Below are positions 27,263 through 36,271 of a stretch of DNA of 64,000 nt, piece by piece. This DNA comes from Actimicrobium sp047621345. Its GTDB lineage: Bacteria; Pseudomonadota; Gammaproteobacteria; Burkholderiales; Burkholderiaceae_D. Numbering within the stretch: position 1 is the first letter of the stretch; every line of letters begins with the position of its first letter. The DNA is taken from assembly GCA_047621345.1 (NCBI GenBank), contig JBLHLW010000013.1, positions 1-64,000 on the forward strand. The letters run 5' to 3'. The notes beneath the pieces were generated by a model. That model was not told the origin of the DNA. It worked only from the letters and a program-made list of their open reading frames with translations, and ran no database searches. Made by a program: the position numbers and the translations under genes.

Positions 27263-28936
27263 ATGGCTGTAGCCGCTGACGGCAGCGTCATACCGAATCC
27301 GCTGGTTAGTTTTGGCGAGTCTCAGGGCGGACGCAACTTATTGCTGATGCTGGGGGCGGCTATCGTGCTCGCCGTTATGGCCGGTGTCTTGATGTGGAGC
27401 CAGCAACCCGAGTATCGGGTTCTGTTCTCCAACTTCTCGGACCGCGATGGCGGCGCCATCGTCACCCAGCTTCAGCAAATGAATGTTCCCTACAAATTCG
27501 CTGAAGGTGGCGGCGCTATCCTGGTGCCAGCCGACCAGGTCCATGATGCGCGTTTGCGCATTGCCGCGATGGGCTTGCCCAAAGGTGGCAATGTGGGTTT
27601 TGAGTTGATGGAAAACCAAAAACTCGGGGTATCCCAATTTCTCGAACAGGTCAATTTTCAACGCGCACTAGAAGGTGAACTAGCCCGTTCGATTCAATCG
27701 ATAGGTGTCGTTGAATCAGCTCGCGTGCATCTGGCGATGCCAAAGGCGTCCGTATTCGTACGCGATCAGCAAAAACCGACCGCCTCGGTGGTGCTGAACT
27801 TGCATCCGGGTCGCCCTCTGAGCGAACAGCAAGTGAGTGCAATCGTTCATCTGGTCGCCAGCAGTGTGCCCGAACTCCCTCCGGGCAATATCAGCGTCAT
27901 TGACCAAAACGGTAGCCTGTTATCGGACACCAGCAAAGCCGCCAAAGCCAATGGCCTTGACCCTACCCAGCTCAAATATGTGCAGGAAATCCAGCAGAAT
28001 ATTGTGCGTCGGATTGAGTCCATCATCACCCCGATCGTCGGGCCAAACAACGTCCGCGCGGAAGCCACTGCCGACATCGACTTTTCTACCAGTGAGCAGG
28101 CCGCCGAAACCTACAAGCCGAACAGCCCGCCCAACCAATCCACCATGCGCAGTCAGCAAAGCAGCGAATCACAGGGCAGCAGTACAGCAACAGGAGGAGT
28201 GCCGGGCGCATTGTCCAACCAACCGGCAGCCAACGCCACAGCGCCGATTAATCCGCCTGCCCCCGTAGCGGGAGCGCCAGGGGCAACCGCAACGGCCGCT
28301 ACCCCGTCGCAAAAAGATATGACAGTCAATTACGAAGTCGACAAAACGGTTCGCTATGTTCAGCAACCAATGGGCGGCGTGAAGCGCGTGTCAGTTGCGG
28401 TGGTCGTCAATTACAAGCAAGTCGTCGACAAGACTGGTAAGGTCACGGCAACCCCACTGACTGAAGCTGAACGGATGCAAATTACCGACCTGGCGAAAGA
28501 AGCAATGGGATTTAACAAGGATCGTGGCGATACGCTCAACGTCGTTAACACGGCCTTCGCTGGCGTACCGAAAGAAATTTTTCCAGAAGTACCCATTTGG
28601 AAAAAGCCAGAAATGATCCAGCTAGCGAAAGAACTGGGCAAATATTTGGTCGGTGGCATCGTGTTGCTGTACCTGTTCTTTGGCGTGCTGCGGCCAATGC
28701 TGAAAAAAATCAATGCGCCACCCTCGAAGATCAATACGGTAGTCGATGACGAGCCCGACGAGCCTGAAACGCCGGAGATGCGAGCAGCACACGAGGCAGA
28801 GCACATGGTCGAAGTTCAGGCTGAAACTGCCACCTTGAGTTATCAGCAAAATCTGGACTTGGCAAAGCAGTTGGCCAAGGACGATCCAAAAGTTGTCGCC
28901 AACATTGTCAAGAACTGGGTGAGCGGAAATGAGTGA
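27263..28936 (+). CDS. fliF: Flagellar MS-ring protein FliF
   Basis: A 557-residue FliF, which forms the inner membrane MS ring and the housing of the export gate. The first membrane helix (LLLMLGAAIVLAVMAGVLMW) is near residues 26-45, then the ring-building motifs (YRVLFSNFSDRDGGAIVTQL near 51-70; EGELARSIQSIGVVESARVH near 135-155), a Ser/Pro/Ala-rich loop near 275-350, and the second helix (GGIVLLYLFFGVLRPML) near 462-478. The last residues, including ANIVKNWVS, are the FliG-binding tail. GGGAG precedes the ATG. The gene overlaps fliG by eight bases. Confidence 0.96.
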   Translation: MAVAADGSVIPNPLVSFGESQGGRNLLLMLGAAIVLAVMAGVLMWSQQPEYRVLFSNFSDRDGGAIVTQLQQMNVPYKFAEGGGAILVPADQVHDARLRIAAMGLPKGGNVGFELMENQKLGVSQFLEQVNFQRALEGELARSIQSIGVVESARVHLAMPKASVFVRDQQKPTASVVLNLHPGRPLSEQQVSAIVHLVASSVPELPPGNISVIDQNGSLLSDTSKAAKANGLDPTQLKYVQEIQQNIVRRIESIITPIVGPNNVRAEATADIDFSTSEQAAETYKPNSPPNQSTMRSQQSSESQGSSTATGGVPGALSNQPAANATAPINPPAPVAGAPGATATAATPSQKDMTVNYEVDKTVRYVQQPMGGVKRVSVAVVVNYKQVVDKTGKVTATPLTEAERMQITDLAKEAMGFNKDRGDTLNVVNTAFAGVPKEIFPEVPIWKKPEMIQLAKELGKYLVGGIVLLYLFFGVLRPMLKKINAPPSKINTVVDDEPDEPETPEMRAAHEAEHMVEVQAETATLSYQQNLDLAKQLAKDDPKVVANIVKNWVSGNE

Positions 28937-29924
28937 CGATGGTGTGCATAAAGGTGCCGTGCTGATGCTCGCCCTGGGTGAGGACGAAGCCGCCGAAGTC
29001 ATGAAATTTCTCAGTCCGCGTGAGGTGCAAAAACTCGGTGCGGCGATGTCGACCATGAAGGCCATCAGTCACGACGAGCTGGACGCGGTACTGAAAAGCT
29101 TTCGTGTAGAGACCGAGTCGAGTTCTGCGCTGGGGCTCGATTCCGACGAATACATTCGTACCGTGCTGACCAAAGCACTCGGCGACGACAAGGCATCTTC
29201 GTTGCTCAACCGTATTCTGGGAGCACGCGACGCCAGCGGCATTGAGGGTCTCAAGTGGATGGATTCGCAGTCGGTCGCCGAGCTGATCCGTAACGAGCAC
29301 CCACAAATTATCGCAACGATTCTGGTTCACCTCGAGCGCTATCACGCCTGCGAAGTACTGGACCACTTTACCGAACGCTTACGCAATGATGTGGTGCTCC
29401 GTATTGCCACGCTTGATGGCGTTCAGCCCGCCGCCTTGCGCGAGTTGAACGAAGTACTGACCAAGCTATTGACCGGCAACGAGAGCTTGAAGAAAAAGCC
29501 GATGGGCGGTATCCGTGCCGCAGCAGAAATCCTCAACTTCCTGTCCGGCGAAAACGAACAATCCGTCATCGCCAACCTGAAGAACTACGACAGTGACATG
29601 GCGCAAAAAATCATGGACGAAATGTTCGTCTTCGACAACATCATGGACATTGATGACCGAGGCATTCAAGTCATTCTGCGCGAAGTCCAGTCCGAGTCAC
29701 TCATCGTTGCCCTCAAGGGCGCAAATGTCGACTTGCGAGAAAAGATATTCAAGAACATGTCCAGTCGCGCCGCCGAAATGATGCGTGAGGACCTCGAATC
29801 GAAAGGTCCTGTCCGACTTTCCGAAGTAGAAGCCCAGCAGAAAGAAATCCTGCAAGTGGTACGCCGCTTGTCCGACGAAGGCCAAATCCAGCTAGGCGCA
29901 AAAGGAGATGATGCGTATGTCTGA
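28929..29924 (+). CDS. fliG: Flagellar motor switch protein FliG
   Basis: A 331-residue FliG, the rotor protein that meets the stator. The N-terminal FliF-binding domain, middle domain (NEHPQIIATILVHLERYHAC near residue 120) and C-terminal torque domain (FVFDNIMDIDDRGIQVILRE near 233-252, with the charged residues used at the stator interface) are all present. The length is standard. It overlaps fliF upstream and fliH downstream, each by eight bases. Confidence 0.97.
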   Translation: MSDDGVHKGAVLMLALGEDEAAEVMKFLSPREVQKLGAAMSTMKAISHDELDAVLKSFRVETESSSALGLDSDEYIRTVLTKALGDDKASSLLNRILGARDASGIEGLKWMDSQSVAELIRNEHPQIIATILVHLERYHACEVLDHFTERLRNDVVLRIATLDGVQPAALRELNEVLTKLLTGNESLKKKPMGGIRAAAEILNFLSGENEQSVIANLKNYDSDMAQKIMDEMFVFDNIMDIDDRGIQVILREVQSESLIVALKGANVDLREKIFKNMSSRAAEMMREDLESKGPVRLSEVEAQQKEILQVVRRLSDEGQIQLGAKGDDAYV

Positions 29925-30579
29925 CGCGATTATTCCGAAAGAGCGCCAAACGGCTTACCAGCGCTGGGAAATGGATTCGTTTGGGGACAGTCGCCCAAGC
30001 GTACAAAAGCCCGTCATTCCGCCACCCCCACCGGTGGCGCGCGTGACCATCGAAGAACAAGCCGCCATTCGCGAAGAAGCGCAGATCAAAGGTCACGCCA
30101 TTGGTCTCACCGAAGGCCGTGACGAGGGCTTGCGCTTGGGACGCGAGGAAGCCCATGCCGACATCGACCATCTGCGCCAAATTGCCATCACGCTCGGCAG
30201 CGAGGCCTCGCGCGCCGATGAACTGATTTCTGCTGATGTCATGCATCTGGCACTCGACCTTGCTCAGGCCATGCTAAAAACTGCACTGGAAATCAAACCC
30301 GAGCTGGTCTTGCCGATCGTCGCTGAAGCCATCCGGTATTTGCCGAACGTACAGCAACCGGCGCTGCTCTACTTGCACCCGGACGACGCCGTATTGGTGC
30401 GCGAAGAAATGCATGACGAACTCGAGAAAGCCGGCTGGCGCCTCGTCGAAGACAATCAGATGTACCGCGGTGGTTGCCGCATCGACACCGCCAGCAACCA
30501 GATCGATGCCAGTATCGAGACACGCTGGCAGCGCCTGACCGAGGCGCTCGGAAAAACGCCCGGCTGGCTCAAGGAATAA
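29917..30579 (+). CDS. fliH: Flagellar export regulator FliH
   Basis: A 220-residue FliH, the stalk-like partner of the FliI ATPase at the export apparatus. A basic and proline-rich N-terminal part (KPVIPPPPPVARV near residues 29-41) precedes a helical region with repeated Glu/Gly spacing (EEAQIKGHAIGLTEGRDEG), then the C-terminal domain. The start at 29917 (MSDAIIPKERQTAYQRWEM) is preferred: AAAGGAG at 29901-29907 is nine bases from it, whereas the ATG at 29908 touches the Shine-Dalgarno sequence. FliI follows two bases after the stop codon. Confidence 0.92.
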   Translation: MSDAIIPKERQTAYQRWEMDSFGDSRPSVQKPVIPPPPPVARVTIEEQAAIREEAQIKGHAIGLTEGRDEGLRLGREEAHADIDHLRQIAITLGSEASRADELISADVMHLALDLAQAMLKTALEIKPELVLPIVAEAIRYLPNVQQPALLYLHPDDAVLVREEMHDELEKAGWRLVEDNQMYRGGCRIDTASNQIDASIETRWQRLTEALGKTPGWLKE

Positions 30580-30581
30580 CC

Positions 30582-31982
30582 ATGCAACAAGCACGCAGCC
30601 AGCGCTGGCAGGCTTACCTGCGCGATTGCAGCGAATTGCTGCAAATCGCTCAACCGATGCAGGTTTCAGGCCGTGTCACCCGCGTGGCTGGATTGGTCAT
30701 GGAAGCAATTGGATTGCGACTTGCCGTGGGCAGTGCCTGTACCGTACCGCTGCCCAATGGAGCCCGTATCGAGGCCGAAGTCGTTGGCTTCGACAATGAC
30801 CGCCTGTTCTTGATGCCCCAAAGTGATGTCGAGGGCGTTGTTCCCGGCACCCGAGTATTCCCGGTCGAGGCGGTGCAATCTCTGCCGCGTGCCGGTTCGG
30901 TCAACCACCCGCGCCGACGTCCGAGCGACCGAGGCCGCCATTTGCCCGTCGGCGATGAACTGCTAGGCCGGGTGCTCGATGGCGCTGGCCGGCCACTCGA
31001 TACGCTTGGCCCGCTCGATGCCAGCTCGGCCGCACCGCTCAATGTTCGCGCCGCCAATCCGCTGACGCGTGCGCCCATCGTCGACATTCTCGATGTGGGT
31101 GTCCGCGCCATCAACAGCATGTTGACCGTAGGACGGGGTCAACGCATGGGGCTATTCGCCGGTTCCGGTGTCGGCAAAAGTGTGTTGCTCGGCATGATGG
31201 CGCGCTACACCACCGCCGACGTCATCGTCGTCGGCCTGATCGGTGAGCGCGGCCGCGAAGTCAAGGAATTCATCGAGCAGATCCTCGGGCCGGAAGGTCT
31301 GGCGCGCTCGGTCGTCGTGGCGGCACCTGCAGACACGCCACCGCTGATGCGCCTGCAAGGCGCCGCCTACACGACCGCCATCGCCGAACATTTTCGCGAC
31401 CAGGGAAAACATGTGCTGATGATCATGGATTCGCTGACCCGGTACGCGATGGCGCAACGCGAAATTGCTTTGGCCATTGGTGAGCCTCCCGCTACAAAAG
31501 GTTATCCACCGTCGGTATTCGCCAAATTGCCCGCCTTGGTCGAGCGGGCGGGCAATGGCCGCGAAGGCGGCGGTTCGATCACCGCTTTCTACACCGTGCT
31601 GACCGAGGGTGACGATCAGCAGGATCCTATCGCCGATGCCGCCCGCGCCATCCTCGATGGCCATATCGTACTGAACCGGCAATTAGCCGAAGCCGGCCAC
31701 TATCCCGCCATTGATATTGAGCAGTCGATCAGCCGTGCGATGCACAGCATCACCACGCCGGAACATCAAAAATTAACACGTCGCCTCAAGCAACTGTATT
31801 CGCGCTACCAGCGCAACCGCGACCTGATCAGCGTCGGTGCCTATAGCGCCGGTTCCGATCCTGTACTCGACGAAGCCATCTTGCTCAACACCCGTATTGA
31901 AGATTTTTTGCAACAAGACATTCGTGAGCGCGCCACCATAAGCGAAAGCATGACCCAACTCTCCAGCTTGTTCGGAGGATGA
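30582..31982 (+). CDS. fliI: Flagellum-specific ATPase FliI
   Basis: A 466-residue ATPase of the flagellar type III export apparatus, related to the F1 beta subunit. Walker A FAGSGVGKSVLLG is near residues 190-202, the T3SS-specific IGERGREVKEFIE near 222-234, and Walker B LMIMDSLTRYA near 278-288. The start MQQARSQRW at 30582 is chosen because AAGGAA precedes it and the longer upstream frame runs through fliH. FliH and FliJ are its partners and are encoded on either side. Confidence 0.96.
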   Translation: MQQARSQRWQAYLRDCSELLQIAQPMQVSGRVTRVAGLVMEAIGLRLAVGSACTVPLPNGARIEAEVVGFDNDRLFLMPQSDVEGVVPGTRVFPVEAVQSLPRAGSVNHPRRRPSDRGRHLPVGDELLGRVLDGAGRPLDTLGPLDASSAAPLNVRAANPLTRAPIVDILDVGVRAINSMLTVGRGQRMGLFAGSGVGKSVLLGMMARYTTADVIVVGLIGERGREVKEFIEQILGPEGLARSVVVAAPADTPPLMRLQGAAYTTAIAEHFRDQGKHVLMIMDSLTRYAMAQREIALAIGEPPATKGYPPSVFAKLPALVERAGNGREGGGSITAFYTVLTEGDDQQDPIADAARAILDGHIVLNRQLAEAGHYPAIDIEQSISRAMHSITTPEHQKLTRRLKQLYSRYQRNRDLISVGAYSAGSDPVLDEAILLNTRIEDFLQQDIRERATISESMTQLSSLFGG

Positions 31983-32011
31983 AACCACCAATGCACCGCC
32001 GATAATCCATC

Positions 32012-32452
32012 ATGGCTACTTCCTCCGCAATCGATACCCTGATCGAACTCGCCGTCAAGGACACGGATGAAGCGGCCAAACGTCTGGGCCTCGCAATCCG
32101 CGCCTGTGAGGAAGTCGAGCAGAAAATGACATTGCTGACCCAATACCGTGAGGATTACGCCAACAGGTTTCAGCACAGTCTTTCAGTCGGTTTGAGCCCG
32201 TCAGGTTATCGTAATTTTCAGCTTTTTATCGACAAGCTTGACGGCGCGATTGCCAGCCAGCAGTTGGTCCTGCTTGATGCCAAACGCCGCATAGAAGAAG
32301 CGCGTGCTGCATGGCAATCAAGCGAACGCAAGCGTATGTCCTACGGTACTCTGGCAAGTCGTGCGCTCAAAGTGGCACAGCAAAAAGAAGCCAAACGCGA
32401 CCAAAAAGCCATGGATGAACATGCTGCGCGTGCAATTCTTTACAAACGATAA
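32012..32452 (+). CDS. fliJ: Flagellar export chaperone FliJ
   Basis: A 146-residue, almost wholly helical coiled-coil protein with the FliJ layout: repeated K/E/Q-rich helices, with EQKMTLLTQYREDYANRFQ near residues 36-54 as the typical stretch. FliJ sits in the centre of the FliI hexamer and helps bring export substrates to FlhA. It lies 29 bases after fliI and 20 before fliK. The ribosome binding site is weak, so translation may depend on coupling. Confidence 0.9.
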   Translation: MATSSAIDTLIELAVKDTDEAAKRLGLAIRACEEVEQKMTLLTQYREDYANRFQHSLSVGLSPSGYRNFQLFIDKLDGAIASQQLVLLDAKRRIEEARAAWQSSERKRMSYGTLASRALKVAQQKEAKRDQKAMDEHAARAILYKR

Positions 32453-32472
32453 AACCACTTCGGGCAGTCATC

Positions 32473-33675
32473 ATGCAAAACAAGTCGATCATGAATACGT
32501 TGGCGCCTGTTGTCAGCACAGCGGCCACTCAGTCACGACCACCAGAAAAAAATGTGCCTGACCAGCAGTTCACTCAAATGCTGTCGCGTCAAATGAACGA
32601 CCGTGCCGCCACAAAATCAGCGACCAAACCTGTCGATGTCCCCAAGGAGGTAACGGCAAAATCACCTGACGCATCGAAAGCAGCCGACACCAGTGCGCCT
32701 GCCACCATCGACAGCACCAATAGCGCTGTCCAACCAGAAACAGACAAGCCAGCCAAAGCAGAAAAATCCGCTACCGATACAAAAGACAAGCCGGACAATA
32801 ACGCGATCGCACTACCTGTCAGCAGTACCGATGCGACCCTCATTGCCTCGGCTGCCATCATGGCGCTGGTCGCCAATGCAGGTGTTCCAGCTGAAGCTGC
32901 AACTGCAGCGACGGCAGGATCTGCAGCGGCGGCGGCGTTAGCAGCAGCAACAGCGCCCTCCTCCGCGAAGCTGGCAAAACCGGCGATCGAACCAGCCATC
33001 CTCGCAAGCAGCAAACGTATAGACCCACGCGCAATGCCTGACGATGGCCCGAGCGATGCAGTAGTGCGGGAATTGGTCGCCAAAGGCACGGGCGAATTCG
33101 CTAACGTCCTGCAATCTGCCAAGACGCTCACTACCGATAAAGGCGTTGCTCTGGTGCGACTCGTCGAGCAACCGATCGCCGGCATCGGGCTCCAACCGGT
33201 CCAGCAAACTGCCTTGACGATGGCCGCTCCGGCGGGCGTCCATCCGGGTAACAGTCTGGCGCCACAAGTCAACAATGACGCTTGGAATCAGGCATTGGGT
33301 CAGCGAATGGTCTGGATGGTCGCCGGCGCAGAACAGTCCGCCACGCTGACCTTGAATCCCCCCGACCTCGGTCCTTTGCAGGTTGTGCTGAATGTCTCCA
33401 ACGGTCAGGCCGACGCCAGTTTTTTTGCAGCGCAACCCGAAGTGCGTCAGGCGCTCGAGGCAGCGTTGCCGAAATTGCGTGAGATGCTCGGTGAAGCCGG
33501 TATCTCGCTGGGTCAGGCCAATGTCAGTTCCGGTAGTCCGAACCCGCAAAGCAACTCAGAGCGCAACGACAACGGTACGCGCAGGAGCGCGCCGTCGGGC
33601 GTGTCTGGCACCACAGCCGTGACGGCACGCCGTATCACGTCTAGCGGCAATGGCATGGTCGACACCTTTGCCTGA
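32473..33675 (+). CDS. fliK: Flagellar hook-length control protein FliK
   Basis: A 400-residue FliK, the secreted molecular ruler that switches export from hook to filament proteins. The first about 230 residues are low-complexity, rich in Ala, Thr, Ser, Lys and Pro, as expected for the ruler. The conserved C-terminal switch domain carries LTLNPPDLGPLQVVLNVSNG near residues 293-312 and ALPKLREMLGEAGISLGQAN near 330-349. The last fliFGHIJK gene, it is followed by a terminator at 33800-33826. Confidence 0.93.
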   Translation: MQNKSIMNTLAPVVSTAATQSRPPEKNVPDQQFTQMLSRQMNDRAATKSATKPVDVPKEVTAKSPDASKAADTSAPATIDSTNSAVQPETDKPAKAEKSATDTKDKPDNNAIALPVSSTDATLIASAAIMALVANAGVPAEAATAATAGSAAAAALAAATAPSSAKLAKPAIEPAILASSKRIDPRAMPDDGPSDAVVRELVAKGTGEFANVLQSAKTLTTDKGVALVRLVEQPIAGIGLQPVQQTALTMAAPAGVHPGNSLAPQVNNDAWNQALGQRMVWMVAGAEQSATLTLNPPDLGPLQVVLNVSNGQADASFFAAQPEVRQALEAALPKLREMLGEAGISLGQANVSSGSPNPQSNSERNDNGTRRSAPSGVSGTTAVTARRITSSGNGMVDTFA

Positions 33676-33799
33676 CGTTGGCCGTCGCAGACAAATGACT
33701 CCTTGTGAGGTCGTCACGTAACCATTTCTCGCGTACCATGGCGAGGCAAAAACCGGCACCCGTACATGCGACAATCTGCACTGTGTTAGGTGCTCTTTT

Positions 33800-33826
33800 C
33801 GACGCATCTGGTGTCGTCTTTTTTTT
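33800..33826 (+). terminator. Terminator between fliK and fliL
   Basis: CGACGC-ATCTG-GTGTCG, a six-bp stem with one G-U pair, is followed by TC and eight T residues. It lies 125 bases after fliK and 46 before fliL. It separates fliFGHIJK from fliLMNOPQR, implying a second promoter for the latter or read-through. Confidence 0.75.
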
Positions 33827-33871
33827 CAATAATGGTTACTGAAAGTTCAGTGCAGTTCACAAGGAAACAAG

Positions 33872-34384
33872 ATGGCGACAGCACCTAAACCAGCCGCTCC
33901 AGCAGCAGACGACGCTACTGGCGGCAAAAAGAAATCGAAGCTCAAGCTGATCATCATCGCGGTCGTGGTGCTGGCAATCGTCGGCGGCGCGGCGGGCTAC
34001 TTCCTGCTGATGAAAAAAGCCAAGCCTGCCGGCGAGCACGTAGCAGAAGAGTCCCATGAGCCCGCCAAAGCACCGGTTTTTCTGGTACTGGATCCATTTA
34101 CAGTCAACCTCCAACAAGAGAATGGCGACCAATACTTGCAAGTTGCAATGACTGTTCAGGTTGCTGATGACAAGCAATCCGAAGCAATCAAGGTCTATTT
34201 GCCCCAAGTGCGTAGTCGTGTTCTGATGGTTCTGTCGAGCAAAAAGGCGTCAGAAATCAATACTCCAGAAGGGAAGAAGCAACTGGCTGAAGACATCATC
34301 GGGCAAATCAAGCAGCCTTTTTCAGAGCACGGGAAGCCGCAAAAAGTCAACGACGTGTTTTTCACCTCCTTTGTGATTCAGTAA
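33872..34384 (+). CDS. fliL: Flagellar basal body protein FliL
   Basis: A 170-residue FliL, an inner membrane protein near the stator. The order is a short Lys/Ala-rich cytosolic tail, a single membrane helix near residues 28-48 (LIIIAVVVLAIVGGAAGYFL) and a periplasmic domain (VFLVLDPFTVNLQ near 67-79, then IRVKPLRS-like LPQVRSRVLMVLSSKKASE near 110-128). AAGGAAACAAG precedes the ATG. It opens the second fli operon, six bases before fliM. Confidence 0.95.
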   Translation: MATAPKPAAPAADDATGGKKKSKLKLIIIAVVVLAIVGGAAGYFLLMKKAKPAGEHVAEESHEPAKAPVFLVLDPFTVNLQQENGDQYLQVAMTVQVADDKQSEAIKVYLPQVRSRVLMVLSSKKASEINTPEGKKQLAEDIIGQIKQPFSEHGKPQKVNDVFFTSFVIQ

Positions 34385-34390
34385 CAGGCT

Positions 34391-35392
34391 ATGGCTGACA
34401 ATTTCCTTTCGCAAGAAGAAGTCGATGCACTGCTCAAGGGCGTCAACGGCGACCAGGACGACGTGCATGCACAGGAGGATCATTCTGGTGTGCGGCCGTA
34501 CAATCTGGCCACGCAAGAGCGCATCGTGCGTGGCCGCATGCCGACGCTGGAAATCATCAACGAACGATTTGCACGCTTGCTACGGATTGGCCTGTTTAAT
34601 TTTTTGAGACGCAGTGCCGAAGTATCCATCGGTCCGGTGCGCGTGTCGAAGTACAGTGAGTTCATCCGCAATCTGGTGGTGCCTACCAATCTGAATCTGG
34701 TACACATGAAGCCGCTGCGCGGCACCGTACTGATGGTGTTCGATCCAAATCTGGTATTCCTGATTGTCGACAACCTGTTCGGTGGCGATGGTCGTTTCCA
34801 TACCCGGGTCGAAGGACGCGATTTCACTCAGACAGAACAACGCATTATCCAGCGTATTCTCGCCATCGTTTTCGAAAACTATTCAAAATCATGGGAACCG
34901 GTCTATCCGGTAGAGTTTGAATACATTCGCTCCGAAATGAATACCCAGTTTGCCAATATCGCCACGCCCAACGAAGTCGTGATCTGCACCACCTTCACGA
35001 TCGAACTTGGCCCGGTCAGCGGCGAAATGCACTTCTGCATACCGTATTCAACCATCGAACCGATCCGCGACATACTCACCAGCAGCCTGCAAGGCGAGAC
35101 GCTGGAAGTGGATAAACGCTGGATCCGTCTGATGACGCAACAGATTCAGACCGCCGAGGTCGAAATCATTGCCGATTTTGGTGTCGCCCGAAGCAACTTC
35201 GGAGATATCCTGAACATGCGGGTTGGCGACATCATTCCGCTGACCGTACCAGAAATCGTTCTGGCAAAAGTCGATGGCGTGCCGGTGATGGAATGCACGT
35301 ACGGCAAACTCAATGGACAATATGCACTAAGGGTCGAGAAATTACTGGCCCATAGTTCAACCGACGCACTGCATGGAGATGACAATGGCTGA
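34391..35392 (+). CDS. fliM: Flagellar motor switch protein FliM
   Basis: A 333-residue FliM of the C ring. The N-terminal CheY-P-binding peptide is intact (FLSQEEVDALLKGV, residues 4-17). The middle domain (RMPTLEIINERFARL near 46-60; HMKPLRGT near 107) and the C-terminal SpoA domain (LNMRVGDIIPLTVPE near 276-290) follow. The length is normal. The CheY-binding peptide implies a CheY elsewhere in the genome. The stop overlaps the chosen fliN start by eight bases. Confidence 0.97.
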   Translation: MADNFLSQEEVDALLKGVNGDQDDVHAQEDHSGVRPYNLATQERIVRGRMPTLEIINERFARLLRIGLFNFLRRSAEVSIGPVRVSKYSEFIRNLVVPTNLNLVHMKPLRGTVLMVFDPNLVFLIVDNLFGGDGRFHTRVEGRDFTQTEQRIIQRILAIVFENYSKSWEPVYPVEFEYIRSEMNTQFANIATPNEVVICTTFTIELGPVSGEMHFCIPYSTIEPIRDILTSSLQGETLEVDKRWIRLMTQQIQTAEVEIIADFGVARSNFGDILNMRVGDIIPLTVPEIVLAKVDGVPVMECTYGKLNGQYALRVEKLLAHSSTDALHGDDNG

Positions 35393-35798
35393 CAACGACG
35401 AACAACAGGCAGCAGAAGACGACTGGGGCGCGGCAATTGCCGAGCAAGAGCAAGCTGAAAAAGCAGCGCTCAACGCCCAACCGGCCAGCGCCAGCGTATT
35501 CCAGGAATTCGCTGGCTCCAGCAAGACTGCCACCCACAACGATATTGATTTCATCCTCGATATCCCGGTCCAACTCACCGTCGAACTGGGGCGCACGAAA
35601 ATCGCTATCAAAAACTTGTTGCAGTTGGCACAAGGTTCGGTAGTCGAGCTCGACGGCCTGGCCGGCGAGCCGATGGATGTATTGGTCAACGGGTGCCTGA
35701 TTGCCCAAGGTGAAGTCGTGGTGGTCAATGACAAGTTCGGCATTCGGCTGACCGACATCATCTCGCCGGCCGAGCGCATCAAAAAGCTCAACCGATGA
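35385..35798 (+). CDS. fliN: Flagellar motor switch protein FliN
   Basis: A 137-residue FliN, the C-ring protein that pairs with FliM and docks FliH. An acidic, Ala/Gln-rich N-terminus precedes the SpoA domain (about residues 52-135: DIPVQLTVELGRTKIAIKNL, then LAGEPMDVLVNGCLIAQGEV and GIRLTDIISPAERI). The start at 35385 has GGAG five bases upstream; an ATG at 35373 would place the ribosome binding site inside the gene. FliO begins inside its stop codon (ATGA). Confidence 0.95.
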   Translation: MADNDEQQAAEDDWGAAIAEQEQAEKAALNAQPASASVFQEFAGSSKTATHNDIDFILDIPVQLTVELGRTKIAIKNLLQLAQGSVVELDGLAGEPMDVLVNGCLIAQGEVVVVNDKFGIRLTDIISPAERIKKLNR

Positions 35799-36271
35799 AA
35801 CGGTACGGGCTGCTATTTCCGGCGCTGCTGGCAGCGCCGGAAATTTTCGCACAAGCGGCTACGGTGGCAGTACCTGCCGCTGCAACGACATCCACCGTGA
35901 CCTCCCCTGGCAGCATGCTACAGGTCATGGTCGGCCTAATGGTCGTGCTGGGTCTGCTGATCGCGGTTGCCTGGTCGATGAAAAAAATGGGCGCGGGCAA
36001 ACATACGGCAGCGGGAGCACTGAAAATCGTTGGCGGTGTCAGCGTCGGCAACCGCGAGCGAATTTTGGTCGTTGAGGTAGCCGACCAATGGATCGTGGTC
36101 GGTGTCACGCCAACGTCGATCAATGCATTGTCGACGATGCCGAAACAGGAGGGCGTCGAGCTCTCCGCTACAGCGCCACTGGCAAAGAATTTCTCGGACT
36201 GGCTCAAGCAGACCATAGACAAACGCAAGACTGAGCAACGCAACACTTCCGGACTGGACAATGCACATTAA
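35795..36271 (+). CDS. fliO: Flagellar biosynthesis protein FliO
   Basis: A 158-residue FliO, a chaperone-like membrane protein for assembly of the FliPQR export gate. It has a cleavable-looking N-terminus (GLLFPALLAAPEIFAQA), one membrane helix near residues 46-67 (VMVGLMVVLGLLIAVAWSM) and the small cytosolic domain (LKIVGGVSVGNRERILVVEV, then WIVVGVTPTSINAL). It overlaps fliN by four bases and fliP by eleven, so it is tightly coupled. Confidence 0.93.
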   Translation: MKRYGLLFPALLAAPEIFAQAATVAVPAAATTSTVTSPGSMLQVMVGLMVVLGLLIAVAWSMKKMGAGKHTAAGALKIVGGVSVGNRERILVVEVADQWIVVGVTPTSINALSTMPKQEGVELSATAPLAKNFSDWLKQTIDKRKTEQRNTSGLDNAH

